Positions 9,317 to 19,389 of a stretch of 64,000 nucleotides of DNA are shown piece by piece. This DNA comes from Oscillospiraceae bacterium (GTDB taxonomy: Bacteria > Bacillota > Clostridia > Oscillospirales > Oscillospiraceae), in assembly GCA_015067565.1 (NCBI GenBank), contig SVMF01000005.1:47707-111706 (forward strand). The letters run 5' to 3'. The first letter of the stretch is position 1. Each line of letters begins with the position of its first letter. The notes below the pieces were generated by a model that had not been told where the DNA came from, made no database searches, and worked only from the letters and a program-made list of their open reading frames with translations. The translations under genes and the position numbers were made by a program.

Positions 9317-11896
9317 ATGTCAGAATTGACGCCGATGATGCGGCAATATATGGATATCAAGCAGCGCTATCCCGATTGTATGCTTTTTTTCCGCCTCGGA
9401 GATTTTTACGAGATGTTTTCCGACGATGCGCGGATCGCGTCGAAGGAGCTGGACTTGACGCTGACGACGAGAGACCGTGGCAAGGAAAAGCAGGAGCAGA
9501 CCCCTATGTGCGGTGTGCCGTATCACTCTGCTGAGAGCTACATTGCCCGTTTGGTGCAGCGTGGTTACAAGGTTGCCATCTGCGAGCAGATGGAGGATCC
9601 GGCCACGGCCAAGGGCCTTGTCAAGCGTGACATCACACGCATTGTAACCCCCGGTACCGTGGTGGAAAGCTCGATGTTAGATGAGAGCAAGAACAATTAT
9701 TATGCCTGCGTGTTTTCTGAAGGTGAGAGCTACGGCCTGAGCTTCTGCGACATCTCCACGGGTGCTTTCTATGTCACGCTCGTGCAGGGGACCGACCATG
9801 CGATCGCCGAGCTCGGACGCTTTTCTCCGGCTGAGGTGTTGCGCGGCGGCGCAGCGGCGGAGAAGACGGAGCTGACTGAGGCCCTGCGGGAGCGCCTGAG
9901 CTGTTGCTCGGGTGTGGGTGCAGAGGAATTGTTCGACACGGAAGAGACGAAGAAATTGACTGAGAATCAGTTTGGCAAGACGGTTTCACAGCTTGGCATT
10001 GCGGCGCACAGCGTGATCTGGCGCAGTGCGGGTGCCCTGCTTCGCACCCTTGCAGAGCTGCAGAAGGTCAGCCTGACGCACCTGCAGACGCTGGAATTTT
10101 ATGTCAGCGGCCGCTTTATGGAGCTGGATCTGACGGCACGCCGAAATCTGGAGCTGACCGAGACGATGCGCTCGAACGAGAAGCGCGGAAGCCTTTTGTG
10201 GGTGCTCGACCGCTGCCGCACCTCGATGGGCAGCCGTATGCTGCGCGGCTGGCTGGAAAAGCCGCTGCTCAGTCCGAAGAAGATCGCCCTGCGCCAGAAT
10301 GCCGTTCAGGAGCTGACGCAAAGCACGCTCGTGCGCGAGGAGCTGACTGAGCTTTTGCACAGCGTGACAGACTTAGAACGCATCATGGCCCGCATCGCAA
10401 CGGGCGCAGCCAATGCAAGAGACCTTGTTTCCCTGTGCAATGGCACGCAGAACCTTCCGCAGATCAAGCAGACGATTTCCCGGATGCAAAGTCCGATGCT
10501 CTCGGAGCTGTATGAGCAGCTCGATACGCTTGACGACCTGCGTCAGCGCATTGGCGCGACCTTGGTCGATGAGCCGCCGTTCTCCGTGCGTGAGGGCGGC
10601 ATGGTGCGCAAGGGGTTTGACGAGCAGCTGGATCTGCTGCGCGACATCGTCTCCGGTGGCAAGGATACGCTCGGCCGCATCGAAGCAGAGGAGAAGGCTA
10701 AGACGGGCATCAAGAACCTGCGCGTCGGCTATAACCGTGTGTTCGGCTACTATATCGAGGTCGCCAAGGGACAGGTTTCCCTGGTGCCCGAGACCTACAT
10801 CCGCAAGCAGACCCTGACCAACGGAGAACGCTACATCACGCCTGAGCTAAAGGAGCTCGAGGCGACCATCCTGACCGCCCGTGAGCGCATCACTTCGATG
10901 GAGTACGACATCTTCACGGCGCTCAAGGATGCCATCACCGAGCAGACCAAACGCGTGCTCACCACTGCCCGTGCAATTGCTGCGGTCGATACGCTCAATT
11001 CTCTGGCCTGCGTTGCAGTCAAGAATAACTATTGCAAGCCGGAGGTCGATCTGTCGGGTGAACTCAGCATCCGTGACGGACGTCATCCCGTGGTCGAGCA
11101 GATGCTTAAGACCACGCTCTTTGTCCCGAACGATACGCAGCTCGGTGGAACGAATACCTGCGCGATCATTACCGGTCCCAACATGGCGGGCAAATCGACC
11201 TATATGCGTCAGGTCGCACTGATTGTTCTGATGGCGCAGACCGGCTCGTTCGTGCCGGCACGCTCTGCCCGTATCGGCATTGTTGACCGCATTTTCACTC
11301 GCGTGGGCGCTTCGGACGATCTGTCCACGGGCAAATCGACCTTCATGGTGGAAATGTCGGAGGTGGCCGAGATCCTGAAGCATGCGACGGCGCAGAGCCT
11401 GCTGATCCTCGACGAGATCGGCCGGGGTACCTCAACCTTTGACGGCATGGCTATCGCCCGTGCGGTGTTGGAATATGCCGCCGATCCCAAGCGCTTGGGC
11501 GCAAAGACCCTCTTTGCCACGCATTATCACGAGCTGACAGAGCTCGAGCGTGAGCTCCCGGAGGTCAAAAATTACAATATTGCCGTAAAAAAACGCGGCA
11601 GCGACATCGTCTTTTTGCGCAAGATCGTGCCCGGAGCCGCAGACGACTCTTATGGTGTCGAGGTAGCAAAGCTGGCAGGACTGCCCGAGCGAGTCATCAA
11701 CCGTGCAAGACAGCTTCTGCGTGAGCTCGAAGACGGTGCACCAGTCAAGACCGTGACCGTGGCGACGCAGGATCAGCTGTCGATTACGAGCATGGAAAAC
11801 GATGCCCTGCGCAGCAAACTCGAGTCGATCAATGTCGAGGCTATGACGCCCATCGAGGCGATGAACGCGCTATATGAGCTGAAGAAAATGATTTGA
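9317..11896 (+). CDS. mutS: DNA mismatch repair protein MutS
   Basis: MMRQYMDIKQRYPDCMLFFRLGDFYEMF; Walker A GPNMAGKSTYMRQ; ILDEIGRGTSTFDG. Confidence 0.97.
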   Translation: MSELTPMMRQYMDIKQRYPDCMLFFRLGDFYEMFSDDARIASKELDLTLTTRDRGKEKQEQTPMCGVPYHSAESYIARLVQRGYKVAICEQMEDPATAKGLVKRDITRIVTPGTVVESSMLDESKNNYYACVFSEGESYGLSFCDISTGAFYVTLVQGTDHAIAELGRFSPAEVLRGGAAAEKTELTEALRERLSCCSGVGAEELFDTEETKKLTENQFGKTVSQLGIAAHSVIWRSAGALLRTLAELQKVSLTHLQTLEFYVSGRFMELDLTARRNLELTETMRSNEKRGSLLWVLDRCRTSMGSRMLRGWLEKPLLSPKKIALRQNAVQELTQSTLVREELTELLHSVTDLERIMARIATGAANARDLVSLCNGTQNLPQIKQTISRMQSPMLSELYEQLDTLDDLRQRIGATLVDEPPFSVREGGMVRKGFDEQLDLLRDIVSGGKDTLGRIEAEEKAKTGIKNLRVGYNRVFGYYIEVAKGQVSLVPETYIRKQTLTNGERYITPELKELEATILTARERITSMEYDIFTALKDAITEQTKRVLTTARAIAAVDTLNSLACVAVKNNYCKPEVDLSGELSIRDGRHPVVEQMLKTTLFVPNDTQLGGTNTCAIITGPNMAGKSTYMRQVALIVLMAQTGSFVPARSARIGIVDRIFTRVGASDDLSTGKSTFMVEMSEVAEILKHATAQSLLILDEIGRGTSTFDGMAIARAVLEYAADPKRLGAKTLFATHYHELTELERELPEVKNYNIAVKKRGSDIVFLRKIVPGAADDSYGVEVAKLAGLPERVINRARQLLRELEDGAPVKTVTVATQDQLSITSMENDALRSKLESINVEAMTPIEAMNALYELKKMI

Positions 11897-11897
11897 G

Positions 11898-12623
11898 GTG
11901 AGTACCTTGTTTGAGACCTTCAAGGTTCGAAATATCTTTGTTCCCAAGACGAAGCAGATGCTTTGGGGCATTGCCTGCTGGGTGATGTTCTTCCTGGGAT
12001 TTTCCCTGATCCTGTATCCGTTCTTCGATCTGGATACCCCTAATGGGGCATATTGGTATCAGATTTCCAATTTCTGTGCCAGCTTTATTCTGACGTCGAT
12101 CTGCTTTTTGCCTTTCCTGCGCGAGTCGATCGCTGTAACCAACTTCCGCAACCTGCCACTGCAGGTGCTCATCGGCTACGGCATTGAGTTTGTTATGGCC
12201 TACGCAGTGACGATTGCCCTGTTCTTTGTGCGCAGAGCGCTCGGCGAGGAGTCGGTCAACGTCAATCAAGAGACAGTAGAGGCCCTGGTGCACCAGAATC
12301 CGCTACCGATGTTTATCTGTACCTGCTTCCTGGCTCCGATTACAGAGGAATGCCTGGCGCGTGGTATGATCTTTGCGCCGATTTGTAAAAATTCACCCTT
12401 TTGGGCATATCTTCTCTCTACGCTCGTGTTTTCCGGCCTGCATGTGCTCGCCTCCATCGGCGAGGCATCGGTCTATAACATCATTGAGCTGCTGCTGACC
12501 TATCTGCCCAGCGGCATTGCTCTGGGCTGGATGTACCAGCGCAGCGGCACGATCATCGGCTCCATTGCGCTGCATTGTGTGATGAACATGATCTCGATGA
12601 TCTATATCCTACTGCTATTCTGA
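11898..12623 (+). CDS. CPBP-family intramembrane glutamic endopeptidase
   Basis: APITEECLARG, FSGLHV and ALHCVMN motifs; multiple TM segments; GTG start. Confidence 0.82.
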   Translation: MSTLFETFKVRNIFVPKTKQMLWGIACWVMFFLGFSLILYPFFDLDTPNGAYWYQISNFCASFILTSICFLPFLRESIAVTNFRNLPLQVLIGYGIEFVMAYAVTIALFFVRRALGEESVNVNQETVEALVHQNPLPMFICTCFLAPITEECLARGMIFAPICKNSPFWAYLLSTLVFSGLHVLASIGEASVYNIIELLLTYLPSGIALGWMYQRSGTIIGSIALHCVMNMISMIYILLLF

Positions 12624-12634
12624 GGTGAATCCCA

Positions 12635-14542
12635 ATGGCAAAAATCCAACAGCTTTCCCCCCATGTGGCGGATTTGATCGCTGCGGGTGAGGTCGTGGAG
12701 CGTCCGGCCAGCGCCGCCAAGGAGCTGGTCGAAAATGCCATCGACGCGGGGGCGAAGAATATCGTCGTTGAGGTACAAAACGGTGGCATGACCTTCCTGC
12801 GCGTGACCGATGACGGCTGCGGAATGCTGCCCGAGGACGCAGAAACCGCTTTTTTGCGCCATGCAACGAGCAAGCTGCGCAATGAGCGGGATCTCGAGGC
12901 CATCTGCACACTTGGCTTCCGCGGAGAGGCTCTGGCGGCTATCAGCGCTGTTTCCCGTATTGACCTGATCACCAAAACAAACCAGACACCGCTCGGCATC
13001 AGCCTGCATCTGGAGGCAGGTGTTATTACCGAGCGTGAGGAGGCAGGCTGCCCCGATGGTACGACCATCATTGTGCGCGACCTGTTTTACAACACACCCG
13101 CCCGTATGAAATTCATGAAGCGTGACACTGTTGAGGCGGCAAATGTCGTCTCTGCAGTGGCAAAGCTTGCCCTGGCGCACCCCGAGATCGCCTTCCGTGT
13201 GATCAAGGACGGCCACGAGGAGCTGAGTACCACCGGCGATGGTGAACTGTTCAATGCCATCCGCGCGGTCATGGGCAGACAGTGCGCCCAGGAGCTTGTG
13301 CCACTCAACAGCCACTTTGACAAGTACACGCTCACGGGCTACATCTCTAAGCCGACGGCCAGCCGCGGCAACCGCGGCAATCAGATCTTCTTTGTCAATG
13401 GTCGCCTTGTGCGCTCGAAGACGATGTGTACGGCTCTGGAGACTGCCTATGCCAATCGCATGATGTCGGGACGTTTTCCGCAGTGCGTGCTGCATCTGCG
13501 CCTGCCCGAGCATCTGGTGGATGTCAATGTGCATCCGTCCAAGATTGAGGTGAAATTTATCAACGAGCGGGACATTTTCGACTGCATCCGCTACGGTGTG
13601 GAGGGTGCGCTGGATGTCGCACCGGCAAAGGTTGCGGCGCAGCTGCCCGTGCAGCGGGAAAAGAAGCCGTTTTCTGCAGAGGTGAAAGCTCCTGCGCCTG
13701 CGCAGACCTTCAGCCGTATGAGCGCAGAGCAGTACCGGGCTTTTGCGCAGAGTATGTCTCAGGCACCGGTTGCGCACGCACCGAAGGAGCTTATGGAGCG
13801 CTTCGAAGCCATCGCACCGAAAAAGCAGGAGATGCCACAGCCTCATTCTAAACCCGTGAACGTTCCCGACCTGCCCGAGGTTCCAAAAGAAACCGCAGCA
13901 GTTCCTGAGGTGCCGAAGAAGACACCGACCTTGCCCCGAAAGGAAGAGACCGAGCAGCAGAGCCTTCCAATGCAGGAAAGGCCGTGGCGATTGATCGGAC
14001 AGGTCATGGATACTTATATTTTGATCGAGCAGGATCACAGTCTCCTGCTCATTGACAAGCACGCTGCACACGAGCGGCTGCTGTTTGAAAAGCTCCGCAA
14101 GAATCAGGAGCCTATCATGCCGCAGCTGCTGCTCTCACCGCTGGTCCTGACCTTCGAGCGGGAGGAGGCAGCTGTGCTGTGTGAAAACGAAACACTTTTG
14201 CAGCAATACGGCTTTGCGGTTTCCGACTATGGTGACGGCGCACTGGCTGTGCGGCAGATTCCGTCGGAGCTGGCCGCAGGTGATGTTTTTGACACGCTGT
14301 GCGAGCTGGCCACCGAGCTGAAAAACGGCAGACAGCGCACCCCGAATGAGCTCAGGGATCACCTTTTGCACACCATTGCCTGCAAGGCTGCCATCAAGGG
14401 CGGCCGCCACAGTGATGTCAAGGAGCTCGAGGCCATCGCTCGCGAGGTTCTGAACCGTGAGGACTTAAAATACTGCCCGCATGGCAGACCCATCTGCGTG
14501 GAACTGACACAAAAGCAGCTGGAAAAACAGTTTAAGAGGTAA
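12635..14542 (+). CDS. mutL: DNA mismatch repair protein MutL
   Basis: IAAGEVVERPASAAKELVENAIDAGA; DDGCGM; GFRGEAL. Confidence 0.97.
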   Translation: MAKIQQLSPHVADLIAAGEVVERPASAAKELVENAIDAGAKNIVVEVQNGGMTFLRVTDDGCGMLPEDAETAFLRHATSKLRNERDLEAICTLGFRGEALAAISAVSRIDLITKTNQTPLGISLHLEAGVITEREEAGCPDGTTIIVRDLFYNTPARMKFMKRDTVEAANVVSAVAKLALAHPEIAFRVIKDGHEELSTTGDGELFNAIRAVMGRQCAQELVPLNSHFDKYTLTGYISKPTASRGNRGNQIFFVNGRLVRSKTMCTALETAYANRMMSGRFPQCVLHLRLPEHLVDVNVHPSKIEVKFINERDIFDCIRYGVEGALDVAPAKVAAQLPVQREKKPFSAEVKAPAPAQTFSRMSAEQYRAFAQSMSQAPVAHAPKELMERFEAIAPKKQEMPQPHSKPVNVPDLPEVPKETAAVPEVPKKTPTLPRKEETEQQSLPMQERPWRLIGQVMDTYILIEQDHSLLLIDKHAAHERLLFEKLRKNQEPIMPQLLLSPLVLTFEREEAAVLCENETLLQQYGFAVSDYGDGALAVRQIPSELAAGDVFDTLCELATELKNGRQRTPNELRDHLLHTIACKAAIKGGRHSDVKELEAIAREVLNREDLKYCPHGRPICVELTQKQLEKQFKR

Positions 14543-14544
14543 GT

Positions 14545-15480
14545 ATGGACAAAATTCTATGCATTGTGGGCCCGACCGCAAGCGGCAAAACGAGTCTGTC
14601 GGTGGCCCTTGCGCAGGCATTTGGGGCGGAGATCGTCTCCTTTGACTCCATGCAGGTCTATCGGGGCATGGACATCGGAACGGCCAAGCCGACGATGGAC
14701 GAGCGCGGCGGCATTCGCCACCATATGTTCGATGTGGCAGAGCCAAACGAGAGCTTCTCCGTCAGCCGTTATGTTGCCATGGCGGATGCCTGCGTGCAGG
14801 ACATTTTGTCGCGGGGAAAACCCGTGATCCTGGTCGGCGGCACGGGACTTTATGTCGATTCGCTGGTTGCAGGGCGAGAGTTTGCGCCCTTTCCCTCGAC
14901 TGGGGTTCGGGAGCGGCTGAATGAGCGCGTAAAAGCCGAGGGCATCGAGCCGATCTACCGTGAATTGCAGGAGATCGATCCCGAGGCGGCAGCGGTCATC
15001 CACCCGGCCAATACCAAGCGTGTTTTGCGCGCCTTGGAGGTGTATCTGGAGACGGGGACGACCATTTCTGAGCATAATCGACGGTCAAAATTGCAGCGGC
15101 CGAAATATGAACCGCTGTGGATTGGACTGGATTATGCAAACCGACAGACGCTCTACGACCGCATTGATCTGCGTGTGGAAATGATGTTCGAGCAAGGTTT
15201 GGAGCAGGAGGTGCGTACGCTTCTGGAAAGCGGAATTGCGCCCGATGCCACGAGTATGCAGGCCATCGGCTACAAGGAGCTGACGCAGTATTTGGCAGGC
15301 GAGGGGACACTTGCGCAGGCCAAGGAAAGCATTCAGCTTGCCTCGAGGCACTATGCCAAGCGGCAACGCACCTGGTTTTACCGCAACGAAAAGGTGAACT
15401 GGATCACCATCCCCGACGGGGCGGACTTTGACGATATTTTTTATCAGGCTCGGCGAATTGCGACGACATTTGACAACTGA
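14545..15480 (+). CDS. miaA: tRNA dimethylallyltransferase
   Basis: IVGPTASGKTSLSVALA; FDSMQVYRGMDIGTAKP. Confidence 0.96.
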   Translation: MDKILCIVGPTASGKTSLSVALAQAFGAEIVSFDSMQVYRGMDIGTAKPTMDERGGIRHHMFDVAEPNESFSVSRYVAMADACVQDILSRGKPVILVGGTGLYVDSLVAGREFAPFPSTGVRERLNERVKAEGIEPIYRELQEIDPEAAAVIHPANTKRVLRALEVYLETGTTISEHNRRSKLQRPKYEPLWIGLDYANRQTLYDRIDLRVEMMFEQGLEQEVRTLLESGIAPDATSMQAIGYKELTQYLAGEGTLAQAKESIQLASRHYAKRQRTWFYRNEKVNWITIPDGADFDDIFYQARRIATTFDN

Positions 15481-15540
15481 ATTTCGCTAAGATATAGGTA
15501 CATCCCAACGGGAAATACATACGGTAGAGAGGTACTTATT

Positions 15541-15762
15541 ATGGCGAACACAGAAAACCTGCAGGACATGATCCTCAACGAGGTACGCAAGGAGCATACA
15601 CCCGTAACGCTGTTTCTGATGAACGGCTTTCAGATGAAGGGTATTGTGACGGGCTTCGACAATTTTGTTGTCGTTCTCAGCTCCGAGGGAAAGCAGCAGA
15701 TGATCTACAAGCATGCGATCTCAACGCTCGTACCCTTGCAGCCGGTGAGAATGCCGGCGTAA
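15541..15762 (+). CDS. hfq: RNA chaperone Hfq
   Basis: [39 protein letters not shown]...YKHAISTL (Sm1/Sm2). Confidence 0.95.
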   Translation: MANTENLQDMILNEVRKEHTPVTLFLMNGFQMKGIVTGFDNFVVVLSSEGKQQMIYKHAISTLVPLQPVRMPA

Positions 15763-15790
15763 GCTCTGTTGTCCTGCACAGGAGAATGGT

Positions 15791-17002
15791 ATGAAAAAGC
15801 AGGGCAGCTTCTATCTCAAGATCATTTCCATAACGATGGCCGTGTTTCTTGTCGTGTATTTTCTGGTCTCCGTCCTGATCCGGGACGGAGTGCCGCACAC
15901 GACACAGTCGGCCGTCTACTGCGAAGTCGGCGACGGGGAGACCGTTTCCGGCTTTGTCGTGCGTGATGAGAGTGTTCTGTACAGCTCTGCGCCGATCATT
16001 TTATATGAGCTTGACGAGGGTGAGCGTGTCGGCAGCGCGCAGACGGTGGCCATGGTTTACCACACCGATGCCGAGCGACTGGTCAGGCAGCAGCTGCTGT
16101 CCCTGCGCCAACAGCGTAGGCAGCTCGATCTGGCATCGCATGAGAGCGACGGCAAAAATGCCGAGAGTCTGAACGATCAGATCGGAGATCTGATCGTGGA
16201 CATTGCCTCAAAAACCCATAGGCAGCATGTGGACACGATACACCCGGATGTCGGACAGCTTGAGCCCTTGGTGCTGCGACGATGTGCCAATGGCAGCGAC
16301 AGCGAACAGATCAGGGAGCGTATTGCCAGAATCGACGCACGCATTGCCCTGCTGGAGCAGGATGATATGGGACAGGCCAATGCCATCACCGTGGCCGAAT
16401 CGGGGTATTTTTCCCATGTTGTGGACGGTATGGAGCATATTTTGACTCCACAGCGCGCGATGAAGATGACCGCAGAGGAATTTTTGGAGCTGCGGAAAAC
16501 GCAGACCTATCTGCCGGATGATGCCATCGGGCGATTGGTGGTGGGGCAGAAATGGTATTTTCTGACTCAAATTCCCGAAAAGCGCAGCTGTGAGATCGGA
16601 GACTATCTGACAGTCAGCTTCGCAGGGGAGGGGCTGCAAAATCTGGATATGTACGTTGAACGGATCGATGATGCAATTGACGGAAAAAAACTGATACTAC
16701 TCTCGTGCAAGCGCCAGCTGCAGCGTATGACGGCCGAGCGGCTTTCTACGGCACAGATCCTGTTTGGCAGCTATGAGGGACTGCGGATCTCCAAGCAGGC
16801 TGTGTACGCACGTGATGGCCAAATGGGCGTGTATGTGCTTCAGGCGGGGCGCGCTGAGTGGAAGCCGGTGGAGAAGCTGATGGAATATGAGGAGTATTAC
16901 CTGGTGAAGTGGGATCGGTCGGATGCTGACGGACTTCGGCCCGAGGATCAGATCATCCTGACGGAACGAGAAATTACAGATGGGACGGTGATGGGCGAAT
17001 GA
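15791..17002 (+). CDS. HlyD-like/membrane-fusion-like protein
   Basis: N-terminal TM, VYCEVGDGETVSGFVVRDESVL biotinyl/lipoyl-like start, coiled-coil region; stop overlaps ylmE start. Confidence 0.65.
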   Translation: MKKQGSFYLKIISITMAVFLVVYFLVSVLIRDGVPHTTQSAVYCEVGDGETVSGFVVRDESVLYSSAPIILYELDEGERVGSAQTVAMVYHTDAERLVRQQLLSLRQQRRQLDLASHESDGKNAESLNDQIGDLIVDIASKTHRQHVDTIHPDVGQLEPLVLRRCANGSDSEQIRERIARIDARIALLEQDDMGQANAITVAESGYFSHVVDGMEHILTPQRAMKMTAEEFLELRKTQTYLPDDAIGRLVVGQKWYFLTQIPEKRSCEIGDYLTVSFAGEGLQNLDMYVERIDDAIDGKKLILLSCKRQLQRMTAERLSTAQILFGSYEGLRISKQAVYARDGQMGVYVLQAGRAEWKPVEKLMEYEEYYLVKWDRSDADGLRPEDQIILTEREITDGTVMGE

Positions 17003-17688
17003 TCGCTGAAAACATTGCAAAGATAAGACAGAGAATGGATAAGGCGGCACAGCGTGCCGGCCGTGATCCGAAGGAGATCGTGCTGTGTGCTGCAACGAAG
17101 ATGAACGATGCCGAGCGTGTGCGTGAGGCAATTGCCTGCGGCGTGGATTGCTGCGGTGAGAACCGAGTGCAGGAGCTGGTCGAAAAGCGTGCACAAAATG
17201 CCTATAAGGGTGCGCCTGTGCATTTTATTGGCCACCTGCAGACCAATAAGGTCAACAAGGTCGTCGGCTTTGTCGACTTGATCCAGTCGGTGGACCGATT
17301 GGCGTTGCTGGAGTGCATTGAGAAAGAGGCGGCCAAGCAGGGTATCGTACAGAACATTCTGTTTGAGATCAATATCGGCGCCGAGGAGAGTAAATCCGGC
17401 TTCACACCCGAAGAGGCTGTTGAGCTGGCAGAAAAAATGGAGCAATTTCCCCATGTTTTTCTGCGCGGTTTGATGGCGATTCCCCCAGTTTCGAAAAAAA
17501 GTGGAGATAATTGCAGATATTTCGAGAAAATTCACAGAATATCTGTTGACATAACTGCAAAAAAATCGCATAATAGTAGCATGGATATTTTGTCGATGGG
17601 AATGACGGACGATTTTGAGGATGCCATTGCCTGCGGCAGCACCATGATCCGTGTCGGAACCGCCATTTTCGGTGCACGGAACTACTAA
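16999..17688 (+). CDS. ylmE: YggS-family pyridoxal phosphate-binding protein
   Basis: ENRVQELVEKR, HFIGHLQTNKV, SMGMTDDFEDAI, VRVGTAIFGARNY. Confidence 0.92.
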   Translation: MIAENIAKIRQRMDKAAQRAGRDPKEIVLCAATKMNDAERVREAIACGVDCCGENRVQELVEKRAQNAYKGAPVHFIGHLQTNKVNKVVGFVDLIQSVDRLALLECIEKEAAKQGIVQNILFEINIGAEESKSGFTPEEAVELAEKMEQFPHVFLRGLMAIPPVSKKSGDNCRYFEKIHRISVDITAKKSHNSSMDILSMGMTDDFEDAIACGSTMIRVGTAIFGARNY

Positions 17689-17712
17689 GAAATTACATAC
17701 GGAGGGATTCCC

Positions 17713-18174
17713 ATGGGATTCATGGATGAAATTAGAAAGCTGACCCACCCCTATTCCGAGCAGGAAGAGGAATATGATGATTATGACGATGAGCCTCTGG
17801 AAGAGGAAAATCCTGCACCCACCCGCCGCACCTTTGGCAAGAGTGCTTCCGCAGAGCCGAAGCCTGCGGCAAACCGTGTCGTGAACTTTGCAAACACTTC
17901 CAAACCTGTGGAGGTCGTTTTGCAGCACATGGAGCGCTTCGAGCGCATTGAGGAGATCGGAGATCTCCTGCGTGCAAACAAGTCCGTTATTCTGAATCTG
18001 GACAAGACCGACACTGCGATCGCTCGCCGCATCGTTGACTTCCTCTCCGGCTGCACCTACGGCATGGGCGGAGACCTGAAGAAGGTCGCAAGCCGCACAT
18101 TCCTCGTGACCCCCAATCATGTCAGCGTGACCGGCTCGGTGGAGTTAGAAGATATTTATTTCGATAGGAGCTGA
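17713..18174 (+). CDS. sepF: Cell division protein SepF
   Basis: RFERIEEIGDLLRANKSVILNLDKTDTAIARRIVDFLSGCTYGMGG...FLVTPNHVSV. Confidence 0.95.
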   Translation: MGFMDEIRKLTHPYSEQEEEYDDYDDEPLEEENPAPTRRTFGKSASAEPKPAANRVVNFANTSKPVEVVLQHMERFERIEEIGDLLRANKSVILNLDKTDTAIARRIVDFLSGCTYGMGGDLKKVASRTFLVTPNHVSVTGSVELEDIYFDRS

Positions 18175-18179
18175 AGCAT

Positions 18180-18911
18180 ATGTTTACACCGCAGCAGATT
18201 CAAGAGATCAGCTTTGACAAGGTGCGCAAGGGCGGCTATGACATGGACTCGGTCGACGAGGTGCTTGAGCCGTTGACGCAGGACTACCTGACGCTGTATC
18301 AGGAAAATTCTGTACTGAAGAGCAAGCTGCGCATTCTGGTCGAAAAGCTCGAGGAGTACCGTCGTCAGGAAGGCTCTATGAAGAATGCCATCTTGTCTGC
18401 GCAGAAGACCAGCGAGCAGATGATCATCGATACGGAGAAGAAGTGCGCACAGATGCTGCGTGAGGCAGAGCAGACTGCTCAAGATAAGGGCAATACCGCC
18501 GAGGTTGAGGAGGAGCGTTTGCAGGCCGCAAAGCAGATGTGTGACGAGTTCTTCGATTCGATGCAAAAGCGTCTGCAGCAGCAGATGGAGCTGCTTTCCA
18601 AGCTTCGCACGATGGAACCGCCGAAGGAAGCGACTCCGGCAAAGGAGAACCGCATATTTGATTTTGACACACAGATCGCCCCGACCGAGCAGGAGCGCGA
18701 GGAAGCTCTGATCGAGGCCATCGGCCAGAACATCGAGGAGCGCATGAGCGCCGGTACCCTTGGCGAAATCGGTGGCATGACCATCAGAACAGAGCCTCTG
18801 AGCGCACAGACACAAAAGATGCCCGAGGTACCGCAGGAGCACCATGTGGCAACACCCAGAAAATTTGAGGATCTGAAGTTCGGCAAGAACTACAATCCGA
18901 ATGAAAATTGA
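18180..18911 (+). CDS. DivIVA domain-containing protein
   Basis: MFTPQQIQEISFDKVRKGGYDMDSVDEVLEPL followed by coiled coil. Confidence 0.88.
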   Translation: MFTPQQIQEISFDKVRKGGYDMDSVDEVLEPLTQDYLTLYQENSVLKSKLRILVEKLEEYRRQEGSMKNAILSAQKTSEQMIIDTEKKCAQMLREAEQTAQDKGNTAEVEEERLQAAKQMCDEFFDSMQKRLQQQMELLSKLRTMEPPKEATPAKENRIFDFDTQIAPTEQEREEALIEAIGQNIEERMSAGTLGEIGGMTIRTEPLSAQTQKMPEVPQEHHVATPRKFEDLKFGKNYNPNEN

Positions 18912-18919
18912 TAGATTGC

Positions 18920-19150
18920 TTTGACGGGGACACGGTTCCTTCTCAGTTGCGCAACAGAGAGCTGTCGGTCGGTGTGAGACAGCCGCACGAAAGGAAATCA
19001 TCACCCCTGAGCTTCCGATCTGAAATTGCAGTAGGGTCGGGCGGTTCGCACCCGTTATCGTGCTTCGAGGGCCCCGAGAGATCGGGGAACAAGAGTGGTA
19101 CCGCAGAGCTTCCTCTGTCTCTTGATGAGATGGGGGAAGTTTTTTATATG
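18920..19150 (+). promoter_or_regulatory. T-box leader (presumed isoleucine) upstream of ileS
   Basis: Stem I-like region with candidate specifier in ggaaATCatcacc; cagtaggg...ccgttatcgtgc; T-box core aagagtggtaccgcagagc; terminator agcttcctctgtctc ttgat gagatgggggaagtttttt. Confidence 0.85.
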
Positions 19151-19162
19151 CACCCAAACATA

Positions 19163-19345
19163 TAAATTCTAATTGAGTGAACAGTTTCGTATGTAGAAAT
19201 GTAGGGTTGAGGCATGCCTCAACCGGCAGCAAAATGTTTCGTTTTTGCATCAGTTTGCGGCGAAATCGTAGTGTTTTCTGCACGGGAGGGGCATGCCCCT
19301 CCCCTACAGGGTAAAAAGATAGTCTCACCGTTAAATTAGAATTTA
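19163..19345 (+). repeat. MITE-like element copy A (183 bp)
   Basis: Perfect 12-bp TIRs TAAATTCTAATT / AATTAGAATTTA; internal palindromes GGTTGAGGCATGCCTCAACC (19205-19224) and GGGAGGGGCATGCCCCTCCC (19284-19303); related inverted copy at 52099-52302. Confidence 0.8.
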
Positions 19346-19389
19346 CAGCAAACAACAACTTTACAATTTTTCTCTTTGGAGGTTTATTT

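Noticed and set aside
12602-14071. Long minus-strand ORF (489 aa) opposite mutL
   Set aside because: Shadow ORF from codon bias antisense to a clearly conserved mutL; Cys/His/Arg-rich low-information translation
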